A DNA stretch of 48,579 bases from CAZQKE01 sp964593865. Its GTDB lineage: Bacteria > Chloroflexota > Anaerolineae > JAAYZQ01. Below the pieces are notes generated by a model. That model was not told the DNA's origin and searched no databases. It saw only the letters and a program-made list of their open reading frames with translations. Position 1 is the stretch's first letter; every line of letters begins with the position of its first letter. Location: the NCBI GenBank assembly GCA_964593865.1, contig CAZQKE010000124.1, positions 1-48,579 of the forward strand, written 5' to 3'. The translations under genes were made by a program, and so were the position numbers. Positions 6,614 through 13,948 of this stretch are shown in pieces.

Positions 6614-9076
6614 CTATCCCGCCGTGCGCCGTGCCAAATAGACGCGCAAGGGCACACTTTGGCCTTTGATCGGGACGGGCAACAAGGGGCGGAAGGTCCA
6701 ACCTTCCATTTCCTCCTCGTGCAGCGATTGGAAAACGGGTTCCGAAAGGATGATGTCGCCGTGGTGGGCGATCTCGACCAGGCGGTGCGCGCGGTTGACG
6801 GCATGGCCCACCAATCCAAAGTTGACATGGGTGGGCGCGCCGATGCTCCCCATGATGACCATTCCCCGGTCAATGCCTACCCCTAGCCCCACCTCGGCCC
6901 CTTGTTCCTCCTGCCATCGCTTCCGCAGTGTGGTGAATGCCTGTTGCATATCCCCGGCGGTGCGCACGGCCCGCTCGGCGGCATCCGGTTGGGTCAGGGG
7001 CACGCCAAAGGCGACCATCAGCTCATCTCCCGCCAGGTCAAAGACCGTGCCCTGATAGGCATAGACGATCTCTACCATGGCCGTAAAAAATTCGTTGAGC
7101 ATATCAATCACGGTGTTGGCCGGGAAGGCCGAGGTCAGTCGGGTAAAGCCGCGCAGATCGGCAAAGAGTACCACGGCGTCGCGCCGCTCGCGCCGCTCCA
7201 GCAGGCCCGCCTCTTGGGCCAGGATGTGGTCCACCAGGTCGGGGCTGATATATTGTTCAAAGATACGGCGGATGCGACGGCGTTCCTCTTGCTCCGCCCG
7301 CAGACGCATGGCCTCCAGTTCCTTGAGGGGAGAAATATCCTGCACCACGGCCACCTGCCCCACGCCTGCTACCGGCGAGACGCTGGCATACAGGCTGCGT
7401 CCGTCGTCGGTGGTGATCTCAACGGCCACCGGTTCACCGGTGCGGGCCACCCGGTCAAACAGCTCCAACAAGCGCGGCGGCGTCCGCGGGGGCAAAGGGC
7501 GGCCGATGTCGGTGATGGCGTTGAGGTTAAAAGTGCGTTCGGCAGCAGGATTGACCAGCATCAGGCGGCCTTCTTGATCCACGACCAGGACGGCGTCGGT
7601 GGTGCTGCTGAGTACCGCCGAGAGCTTGCCCCGCTCCTCGCGGGTGTGCTCTAGGAGCTGGGCATTGGTCAGGGCAATGGCCGCTTGCTGGGCGAAAGTT
7701 TCGGCCAGGTTGACCTCTTCGCGGCTGAAGCGGCGGGGTTTATCCTGGCTGTAGACGTTGAGCACACCCAGGAAGCGACCGGAGGCAACCAAGACCAAGA
7801 GCAGCTGACTGACGATTCCTTCCCGCACGAGCAGGTCGGAACGGCCCAAGGATTGTCGGCGCAGGTCCAGCTGAAGGGAACGGCGTCCATCTTCTAACAA
7901 GGAGGCCAACTGCCCGGCGGGGATACGCTCGCGCCGCACATAGCGTTCGGAAAGCCCCCGCCAGGCGGCAACGGTCAGAGATTCCGAATCCGCATCCAGG
8001 AACATCAGGCTGGCCGCCGGTGCCTCCAGCAGGGAGGCCGCTTGATTGACGATCAGATAGGCCAGGGCTTCGCTGTTCAGCTCCGCACTAATGGCCGCCC
8101 CCGCAATCTGCAGCAGTTCTACTTCCCGTCGCCGCCGTTGCTCCATTTCGTATAGCTGCGCGTTCCGAATGGTGATGACCGCCTGGGCTGCAATGGAAGT
8201 CAGGACGGCCAGATGGCCTTCGTCAAAAAAATGGGGAGCGGTGTGGGTCAGCAGGATCGTCCCTTTGATTTCGTTGCCCAGGAGAAGGGGTGCGGCAATG
8301 GCGGAGCCGACCGGCGTGGTGTCATCGGGCAGGACCAGCCAACGCCGATCCTGGGCCGTATCCTGCACGATGGTTCCCCGCCGGTTGCGAAGAACCCATC
8401 CTCCCAGGCCCTCTTCCAATATGGCCGATGTGGCCAACTGGGAGATGGTCGGCTCCTGCCCTTCCCGACTGATGATCTGAATAGTTTCCTCTTCCTCCTC
8501 TTCTCCTAAAATGATGATGCTGCACATGCTGGCCGCCAACGCTTCGCGGGTTAGGGTAACGATCTTGATCAGCACCTCGTTCAAAGCCAACTGGCTGTTG
8601 ATCTCCTGGGCGATCTTGTAGAGCAGAGCCAGGCGGTTGCGCTCTTCCTGCAAAGCATCCCGTGAAAATTTGAGGCGCAACAGGGAGCGCACGCGGGCCA
8701 GCATCTCCTCCCTGTTGAACGGTTTGGTCAGAAAGTCATCGGCCCCGGCCTCTATCCCCCGGATCCGGTCCTGTACGCTGTTGAGGGCCGTGACCAAGAT
8801 GACGGGGACAAAACAGGTCTGTTGGTTGGCTTTGATCTGTTCGCAAAGGGTAAAGCCGTCTACATCCGGCATCATCACGTCTAGGGTGATGAGATCGGGC
8901 AGCTCTTTTTCAATGGCGGCCAGGGCCGCTTGGGCATCGTAGGCGACAATGACTCGGTATCCTGCCCGTTCCAGGTACAATTGGTTGAGGCGGGCGCTGG
9001 CTTTCGAGTCGTCCACGACCAGGATGGTTGCCTTTTTAGAGATATTTTGCGAGTCGAATTTGCTTTGACAGCTCAT
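6614..9076 (-). CDS. REC-GAF-GAF-PAS-class III nucleotide cyclase
   Basis: 820-aa signalling protein, no membrane segment. A receiver domain (about 17-130) has acidic Asp22/Asp23, phospho-acceptor Asp66 and Lys118. Two GAF domains follow (about 150-310 and 320-475), then a PAS domain (about 485-585), a short coiled coil (about 585-605) and a class III cyclase domain (about 630-815). The metal-binding Asp640 (VLFADLRGF) and Asp684 (AGDELMVAFG) and the transition-state Asn761 and Arg765 (VGHAVNRAHRL) are present. The residues that normally contact the purine, Lys and Asp, are Asp680 and His758 here. It is therefore either a cyclase of altered specificity or a degenerate one. It is the last gene of an operon with an MBL-fold hydrolase and a REC-GAF protein. 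Confidence 0.88.
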   Translation of the reverse strand: MSCQSKFDSQNISKKATILVVDDSKASARLNQLYLERAGYRVIVAYDAQAALAAIEKELPDLITLDVMMPDVDGFTLCEQIKANQQTCFVPVILVTALNSVQDRIRGIEAGADDFLTKPFNREEMLARVRSLLRLKFSRDALQEERNRLALLYKIAQEINSQLALNEVLIKIVTLTREALAASMCSIIILGEEEEEETIQIISREGQEPTISQLATSAILEEGLGGWVLRNRRGTIVQDTAQDRRWLVLPDDTTPVGSAIAAPLLLGNEIKGTILLTHTAPHFFDEGHLAVLTSIAAQAVITIRNAQLYEMEQRRRREVELLQIAGAAISAELNSEALAYLIVNQAASLLEAPAASLMFLDADSESLTVAAWRGLSERYVRRERIPAGQLASLLEDGRRSLQLDLRRQSLGRSDLLVREGIVSQLLLVLVASGRFLGVLNVYSQDKPRRFSREEVNLAETFAQQAAIALTNAQLLEHTREERGKLSAVLSSTTDAVLVVDQEGRLMLVNPAAERTFNLNAITDIGRPLPPRTPPRLLELFDRVARTGEPVAVEITTDDGRSLYASVSPVAGVGQVAVVQDISPLKELEAMRLRAEQEERRRIRRIFEQYISPDLVDHILAQEAGLLERRERRDAVVLFADLRGFTRLTSAFPANTVIDMLNEFFTAMVEIVYAYQGTVFDLAGDELMVAFGVPLTQPDAAERAVRTAGDMQQAFTTLRKRWQEEQGAEVGLGVGIDRGMVIMGSIGAPTHVNFGLVGHAVNRAHRLVEIAHHGDIILSEPVFQSLHEEEMEGWTFRPLLPVPIKGQSVPLRVYLARRTAG

Positions 9077-9151
9077 GGTTCAAGCCGTTGGGAAATTCCT
9101 GTGGTCCTTGCCCGTTCATCGTAGCCTGCGGTGGACGGGTCGGCGCTCCTG

Positions 9152-9976
9152 CTAGATTTCAATCTCTATCCCTTCGCGGGCCAAAAAGGCTCCGGCGAAT
9201 CGCTCTTGGGCCATTTTCTCGATAGCATCCAACTCATCGTCTGTGCGGTCCGGGCTGTGGTGGAAGAGGGCCAGGTGCTTGACGTTGGCTTCTTGGGCAA
9301 CGCGGACCGCCTCTTCCCAGGAACTGTGCCCCCAATCGGGCCAGCGCATCTTTTCTTCCGGTGTGAATTGGCTGTCGTGGATGAGCAGGTCGGCGTCGCG
9401 GGCCAGGTCTACCAGCCGCCGGTCCAGCGTCTCGATGCCGTGGCCGACATCGGTGGCATAAACGAGGACCGAATCGTGGCTGCGAATGCGGTAGCCAAAG
9501 ACGCCGCCGGGGTGCTCCAAACGCCGGGGCTGCACCAGGATATGATTGCCCACGACAAAGGGTTCGCCGCTGTGCACTTCTTTGACCAGCACATCTGCTT
9601 GTAGATCGTCCATGGTGAAGGGTAGATAGGCGTCGCTCATCTGCCCGGCCAAAACCTGCTCCAACTGCTTGCCCACCCGCCGCTCCCCCAGGACGACCAA
9701 ACGATTGTGTCGTAGACGGGCCGGAGCAAAGAAAGGCAACCCTTGAATGTGATCCCAGTGGGTATGGCTGAAGAGCAGGACGATGACCATCCGCTGCTCC
9801 CCAAACCGCCGGAGCAGATCGTGTCCCAGAAGGCGAATGCCCGTTCCGGCGTCCAAGATCAAGATTTCTCGGTCGTCGGTCAGGACCTCTATACAAGGGG
9901 TGTTGCCGCCACTGCGTACCGTGTCGGGGCCGGGGACGGGGATTGAACCCCGCACGCCCCAGAATTTGACCTTCAT
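9152..9976 (-). CDS. metallo-beta-lactamase-fold hydrolase, RNase Z/phosphodiesterase-like
   Basis: 274 aa from the ATG at 9976. The opening MKVKFWGVRGSIPVPGPDT is typical of a subgroup of MBL proteins. Metal ligands are His71, His73, Asp75 and His76 (SHTHWDHIQG), with further candidates in EHPGG, YATDVGH and HHSPDRTDD. By family it hydrolyses a phosphodiester or a similar bond with two zinc ions. Its position between a REC-GAF regulator and a nucleotide cyclase makes a cyclic-nucleotide phosphodiesterase role plausible, but this is inference. Start: a GTG at 9988 is 3 nt from AAAGGAG, and the ATG at 9976 is 15 nt away; neither spacing is ideal. Confidence 0.85.
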   Translation of the reverse strand: MKVKFWGVRGSIPVPGPDTVRSGGNTPCIEVLTDDREILILDAGTGIRLLGHDLLRRFGEQRMVIVLLFSHTHWDHIQGLPFFAPARLRHNRLVVLGERRVGKQLEQVLAGQMSDAYLPFTMDDLQADVLVKEVHSGEPFVVGNHILVQPRRLEHPGGVFGYRIRSHDSVLVYATDVGHGIETLDRRLVDLARDADLLIHDSQFTPEEKMRWPDWGHSSWEEAVRVAQEANVKHLALFHHSPDRTDDELDAIEKMAQERFAGAFLAREGIEIEI

Positions 9977-10081
9977 GTTTCCATCCACAAGCTCCTTTGT
10001 TCAAAGCGGTTGTCAGAAAATCACTTTCCGGCGGAGGTGTGTGAAAATACGCTTTGATGCCCGGAGTTCGGGTTTTCGGAA

Positions 10082-10993
10082 TCAGGGTTTCCCCGGCGAT
10101 CTCCCGGAGCGTTGCTGCTCTAGGATCAGGATGGCGTATCCGGCCAGAATCGTCAACAGCTGCTGATCGTATTCGGTAAAGGCGGTCCCTTTGTGCCGCC
10201 GAGCTACCGAGAGGATGCCCACGGCGTGCCCCCGGTGCAGGAGGGGGACCTGGAGGACGGAGCGCACCGTCTCTCCCGTCTGCAACACGATGGGTGAATC
10301 ATCGGTAGAATTGAGCATCACGGGGGTCCCGCGCTCCAAGACCGCCTGCAAACGGCGGTCCCCTGCCGTCGGCGGCACGGTGGTTGGGACGGGCTGCGTT
10401 TGCCCTTCCGCGCCGACCAGGTGCAGCACTGTGCCTTTTTTGCCCAGGAGGAACAGCAAGGCCGTTTCGGCGTGGGTGACATAGGCCGCACTACCGGCGA
10501 TGCGTTGCCATGCCTCGCCGGGGTCCGGCCCGGCGGTGAGGGACCGCCCTACCGTGGCGATCAGTTTGAGATGGCGGGCGTGGCTGGCCAAGGCCGCTTT
10601 GAGGCGGGCTTGCTCCCGACGCAGACGGCTCTCTACCAGCGCCCGCTCCACGCTGGAAAGAACTTCCTCGGTAGTAAAAGGTTTGATTAGGTAGTCCCGC
10701 ACGCCCAACCGCAGGGCGCGGGCAGCAACGCCCTCCGAACCGTAGCCGGTCATCATGATCGTGGGGATGGACAACCCTTGCTCGTTCAGCATTTCCAGGA
10801 TTTTGAGGCCGTTGGTATCGGGTAGTTCCAGATCAATCATGATGAGATCCGGCTGTTTTTGCTGCACAAGGCGTAATCCCTCTGCCCCGCTGCTGGCCAA
10901 AAAGACTTCATAACCGGCATAAGGAAGTATCGTCTCTAAAACAGATCTCAACTCCGCGCTATCATCAATCACCAAGATCGTCTCACCGGCCAT
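10082..10993 (-). CDS. response regulator with C-terminal GAF domain
   Basis: 303 aa. The receiver domain covers about 4-125, with Asp10/Asp11, phospho-acceptor Asp54 and Lys104. A short helix (about 120-140) leads to a GAF domain (about 145-295). There is no DNA-binding or enzymatic output domain, so output probably passes by protein contact or by ligand binding to GAF. It is the first gene of the operon with the MBL hydrolase (about 100-nt gap) and the cyclase. The ATG at 10993 fits the receiver start; an upstream TTG at 11017 is in frame. No histidine kinase is adjacent. Confidence 0.88.
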   Translation of the reverse strand: MAGETILVIDDSAELRSVLETILPYAGYEVFLASSGAEGLRLVQQKQPDLIMIDLELPDTNGLKILEMLNEQGLSIPTIMMTGYGSEGVAARALRLGVRDYLIKPFTTEEVLSSVERALVESRLRREQARLKAALASHARHLKLIATVGRSLTAGPDPGEAWQRIAGSAAYVTHAETALLFLLGKKGTVLHLVGAEGQTQPVPTTVPPTAGDRRLQAVLERGTPVMLNSTDDSPIVLQTGETVRSVLQVPLLHRGHAVGILSVARRHKGTAFTEYDQQLLTILAGYAILILEQQRSGRSPGKP

Positions 10994-11057
10994 ACGTTCC
11001 GTTTGTCCCCTCTCCAAAATGGATAGAGGTCCGTCCTTTCGGTAGATTTCCCTTTGC

Positions 11058-11087
11058 AGTATAACACAATCTCCACCGACTCGCCAA
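11058..11087 (-). promoter_or_regulatory. promoter of the REC-GAF/MBL/cyclase operon
   Basis: On the minus strand: TTGGCG (11087-11082), 18 nt, TATACT (11063-11058). The predicted start near 11051 gives a leader of about 60 nt. Confidence 0.6.
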
Positions 11088-11160
11088 CCTGTACCATCCG
11101 CTTACCGCATGAGTTGTCATTGCGCTTTTCCGCGTTGCCGAATCCACAGGCGCGGGATCG

Positions 11161-11997
11161 TCAAGGCCGGAGTACATCCCACGGCCCTATGACCGCGCCG
11201 GGCAGGGGCAGGCGGGCGGTCAGCCAGTGGAAGCGGCCCAGGGAACGGAACCCGGCAGTCAACAAGGTCTCTTGCCAGAGGCGATTCTCTTCCGGGATCA
11301 CCGCGCCGACCTCCTCCAACCCGGCGACGGCGGCCCGTTCCAGCGCAGCCCGGACCAGGGCGGCGGCGGTCTCCGGTATCTCGGCCTGCCAGGATTCAAG
11401 CCACAGCCCCCGGTAGAGGAGGGTCTCCACCTGGAGCAGTTCCACCTCGCCTGTGGGCCGTTCCCCTTTAGCGGCGTACAGCATGGTCCGGCCCTGCTGC
11501 GGTTCCTCCTCGGCCCGGATGCGCACCCCCGGAGCCTGCGGAGGCGGCAAAGGCTGTTTATCGGTGCGAAAGATCAACAGGCGGTACGCTTCCTCCGAGC
11601 GGCGGAAGCCGACGCGGAGAAAGGCCCGCGCCGATGCGCCGTTGTCGTCGGCGACCAATGCCCGCGCCCGGTAGGCCACCGTCGCGCCGTGGGCGGCGGC
11701 AGCGCGGATGAGCCGTCGGGCCAGGCCCTGCCCCTGCCAATCGGGATGGACGGCCAGCAGATCAATTTCCCAGCAGGGGCTTTTCCGCCGTCTGTAGGTG
11801 ACGAAGGCGGTGACAAAGCCCACCACCTGCTCCCCGGCCAGGGCCAGCCAGGCCCGCTGCGGCCCGTCGGTCAGCATGGTCCGTATCTCCGCCGCGCTGT
11901 AGGGCGATTCGGCAAAGGTGGCCTTTTCCACGGCCAAAAGCCCTTCGGCTTCGGCCTGGGAACCTTGAAACGGACGAATGATAGTCTTGCGCATCAT
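11161..11997 (-). CDS. GNAT family N-acetyltransferase, with a second partial GNAT-like half
   Basis: 278 aa. The N-terminal half is a GNAT domain; its acetyl-CoA loop is DLLAVHPDWQGQGLARRL (79-96), matching the Q/RxxGxG/A signature. The C-terminal half (about 165-278) ends in a GNAT-like sequence (AALERAAVAGLEEVGAVIPE and TAGFRSLGRF) but lacks a clear acetyl-CoA loop, suggesting a degenerate tandem duplication. The frame is open to 12147, but a consensus promoter lies at 12005-12033, so the ATG at 11997 is the start. The mRNA would then begin at or next to the start codon (leaderless). Substrate unknown. Confidence 0.85.
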   Translation of the reverse strand: MMRKTIIRPFQGSQAEAEGLLAVEKATFAESPYSAAEIRTMLTDGPQRAWLALAGEQVVGFVTAFVTYRRRKSPCWEIDLLAVHPDWQGQGLARRLIRAAAAHGATVAYRARALVADDNGASARAFLRVGFRRSEEAYRLLIFRTDKQPLPPPQAPGVRIRAEEEPQQGRTMLYAAKGERPTGEVELLQVETLLYRGLWLESWQAEIPETAAALVRAALERAAVAGLEEVGAVIPEENRLWQETLLTAGFRSLGRFHWLTARLPLPGAVIGPWDVLRP

Positions 11998-12004
11998 ATG
12001 GCGC

Positions 12005-12033
12005 ACTATACCAGCATGTTGCCCCGTTGTCAA
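12005..12033 (-). promoter_or_regulatory. leaderless-type promoter of the GNAT gene
   Basis: Minus strand: TTGACA (12033-12028), 17 nt, TATAGT (12010-12005). Seven nucleotides after the -10 box comes ATGATG, so the expected transcription start falls on the first base of the start codon. No Shine-Dalgarno sequence is available. Confidence 0.7.
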
Positions 12034-12039
12034 GGCCGT

Positions 12040-12068
12040 TTGCCAGCCTGCCCTAACGATGGTACAAT
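12040..12068 (+). promoter_or_regulatory. promoter of the 12117 gene cluster, divergent from the GNAT promoter
   Basis: TTGCCA (12040-12045), 17 nt, TACAAT (12063-12068). Its -35 box is 6 bp from the -35 box of the opposing GNAT promoter, so the two promoters are back to back and could compete or share a regulator. Confidence 0.6.
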
Positions 12069-12078
12069 GGGGAACGGT

Positions 12079-12128
12079 TGATAACCGATGGCTAATGTGC
12101 AATGGGGTAGCGGATAATGACCAATGAC
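12079..12128. repeat. degenerate CATTGGTCATT-type tandem repeat over a start codon
   Basis: Short related units such as GATAACCGATGG, GCTAATG, GATAATGACC and AATGACCGAT run through the leader and across the ATG at 12117. Read on the minus strand they resemble the CATTGGTCATTGG-type repeats found in many bacterial intergenic regions. Confidence 0.4.
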
Positions 12129-13703
12129 CGATCTGCCGGTGTGTCAATCTATCAGTCTGGGAGACGGGGTTTGTTGCTCGTCACCGTTTTTGTGGGGGGC
12201 ATGGTCAGCTTGGGCGTCGAACTGGCGGCGGCGCGGCTGTTGGACCCCTTTTTCGGAAACTCGCTGATCATTTGGGCGGTCCTGATCGGCATGGTCCTGC
12301 TCTACCTGACGGTGGGTTACTATCTGGGCGGCAAATGGGCCGACCGCAGCCCCAGCTACCGCACCCTGTACCAGATCACCGCCTGGGCCGCTTTTCTGGT
12401 CGGCATCGTGCCCTTTGTCGCCCGCCCGGTGCTTCTCTGGTCGGTCAAGGGCTTTGCCCAATACAGCGCGGGCATCCTGGCCGGGTCACTCTTGGGGGTG
12501 ATGGTCCTCCTCTCTGCGCCGGTGATCCTCATGGGCTGCATCTCGCCCTTTGCCATCCGCCTCTCTATGGAAGGCGAAGGCGTCCAGGCGGCGGGCAAGG
12601 TGGCCGGTGGGCTGTATGCTCTGTCCACGGTGGGCAGCCTGTTGGGCACGTTCTTGCCGGTACTGGTCCTCATCCCCAACATCGGCACGCGGAACACTTT
12701 TCTGTTTCTGGCCTTCTCTCTCTTGACCGTTTCCCTGATCGGCCTCTTTGTGGCACGACAGCCCAGGGGCTGGCTCTATCTGCTGATGCCGGTCGTCTTG
12801 GCTGCCCTGGCTTGCTTCTTTCCCGGCAGCGTCATCAAGCCCGCCGAGTACGGCGAACTGCTCTATGAAACCGAATCGGCCTACAACTACATCCAGGTTG
12901 TCAAGGTGGGTGACGAGGTGTGGCTCAAGCTCAACGAAGGCCAGGGCGTCCATTCGGTCTACAACCCCCATTCGGTGCTGGTGGGCGGCATCTGGGATTA
13001 CTTTCTCATCGCGCCCTTTTTCAACAACCCGCCCTACACCGCCGACCGGGTAGATAGCCTGGCCCTCATCGGCTCGGCGGCGGGCACGGTCCCCAAAGAG
13101 TACACCGCCGTCTATGGCCCCATCCCCATTGACGGGGCCGAAATTGACCCGGAGATCATCCGCGTAGGCCGCGAATACTTTGACATGAACGAACCCAATT
13201 TCAACGCCATCGCCCAGGATGGCCGTTACTTTTTGACCCACAGCGATAGAAAGTACGATGTCGTTGCCGTTGACGCCTACCGCCCGCCCTACATCCCCTT
13301 CCACCTGACCACCCGCGAATTCTTTGTCCAGGTCCGGGAGCATCTGACCGAAGAAGGTGTCGTGGCTATCAATGTAGGCCGCACGCGCAACGACTGGAGC
13401 CTGGTCCAGGTCCTGGCCAGCACCCTCAAGGCCGAATTCCCCAACGTCTACCTGGTGGACCTGGCCGAACCGGGCCAGGACCTGATCAACGTCCTGGTCG
13501 TCGCCACCCGGCAACCCACCCGCTTGGAAAACCTGGCCCTCAACACCGCCCTGATGGAAAACCCCATCCTACGCCGCGTGGCCCAAGACGCCATTCCCCG
13601 TGCCCGGGAATTCACCACGCCGACCGTCGTCTTTACCGATGACAAAGCCCCCGTGGAGCAGGTCGTCCACGGTTTGATCCTGAGTTTCGTCGCCGGGCAA
13701 TGA
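12117..13703 (+). CDS. membrane protein fused to a spermidine-synthase-like domain
   Basis: 528 aa. About seven or eight hydrophobic helices occupy residues 17-235 (first: GLLLVTVFVGGMVSLGVEL). A soluble Rossmann-type domain of the spermine/spermidine synthase superfamily covers about 250-510. The nucleotide-binding loop reads LALIGSAAGTVPKEY, the acidic strand end GAEIDPEIIRVGREYF, and the catalytic-loop position VDAYRPPYIP. The DSxDP of true aminopropyltransferases is not seen, so polyamine synthesis should not be assumed. The ATG at 12117 lies in a repeat and has only a weak ribosome site; a GTG near 12141 is an alternative. Its stop overlaps the next start (ATGA at 13700-13703). Confidence 0.82.
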   Translation: MTNDRSAGVSIYQSGRRGLLLVTVFVGGMVSLGVELAAARLLDPFFGNSLIIWAVLIGMVLLYLTVGYYLGGKWADRSPSYRTLYQITAWAAFLVGIVPFVARPVLLWSVKGFAQYSAGILAGSLLGVMVLLSAPVILMGCISPFAIRLSMEGEGVQAAGKVAGGLYALSTVGSLLGTFLPVLVLIPNIGTRNTFLFLAFSLLTVSLIGLFVARQPRGWLYLLMPVVLAALACFFPGSVIKPAEYGELLYETESAYNYIQVVKVGDEVWLKLNEGQGVHSVYNPHSVLVGGIWDYFLIAPFFNNPPYTADRVDSLALIGSAAGTVPKEYTAVYGPIPIDGAEIDPEIIRVGREYFDMNEPNFNAIAQDGRYFLTHSDRKYDVVAVDAYRPPYIPFHLTTREFFVQVREHLTEEGVVAINVGRTRNDWSLVQVLASTLKAEFPNVYLVDLAEPGQDLINVLVVATRQPTRLENLALNTALMENPILRRVAQDAIPRAREFTTPTVVFTDDKAPVEQVVHGLILSFVAGQ

Positions 13704-13948
13704 AGGTTCAGGTCAAACTGCACGGTTTGCTTCTGGCCGGGGTGGACGCCCCGGAAGGCATCTTGGAGGTGGAGATACCGCCCCGGAGCGATGTCGCCGC
13801 CCTGTGCGAGGCCCTGTCCGAAACCGTCCCCTTGCTTGATGTGCGGGCCTGCTTGGCCGTCGTCAACGGCGTCAAAGTGCCCTACAGCCATCCCCTTCAG
13901 GACGGGGACGAGGTGGGATTGTACCATCTGTTCAGTGGAGGAGAATGA
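13700..13948 (+). CDS. ThiS/MoaD-family sulfur-carrier-like protein
   Basis: 82-aa beta-grasp protein. The sequence ends VGLYHLFSGGE, so the Gly-Gly that is normally the extreme C-terminus of ThiS and MoaD is followed by one Glu. Activation by an E1-like enzyme would need that residue removed, or the protein may be a non-conjugated homologue. The Glu codon and TGA stop are created by the GGAGGAG ribosome site of malQ. The ATG overlaps the preceding stop by 4 nt. No E1, ThiG, MoaE or sulfurtransferase gene is nearby, so the pathway is unknown. Confidence 0.82.
   Translation: MKVQVKLHGLLLAGVDAPEGILEVEIPPRSDVAALCEALSETVPLLDVRACLAVVNGVKVPYSHPLQDGDEVGLYHLFSGGE

Noticed and set aside
9930..9965. 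Sequence resembling a tRNA T-arm on the minus strand (GGGGTTCAATCCCC)
   Set aside because: It is inside the conserved GVRGSIPVPGP start of the MBL protein, and no acceptor, D or anticodon arm can be built upstream.
12117..13703. Spermidine synthase annotation
   Set aside because: The fold and fusion fit the superfamily, but the DSxDP-type catalytic loop is not seen, so aminopropyl transfer was not claimed.
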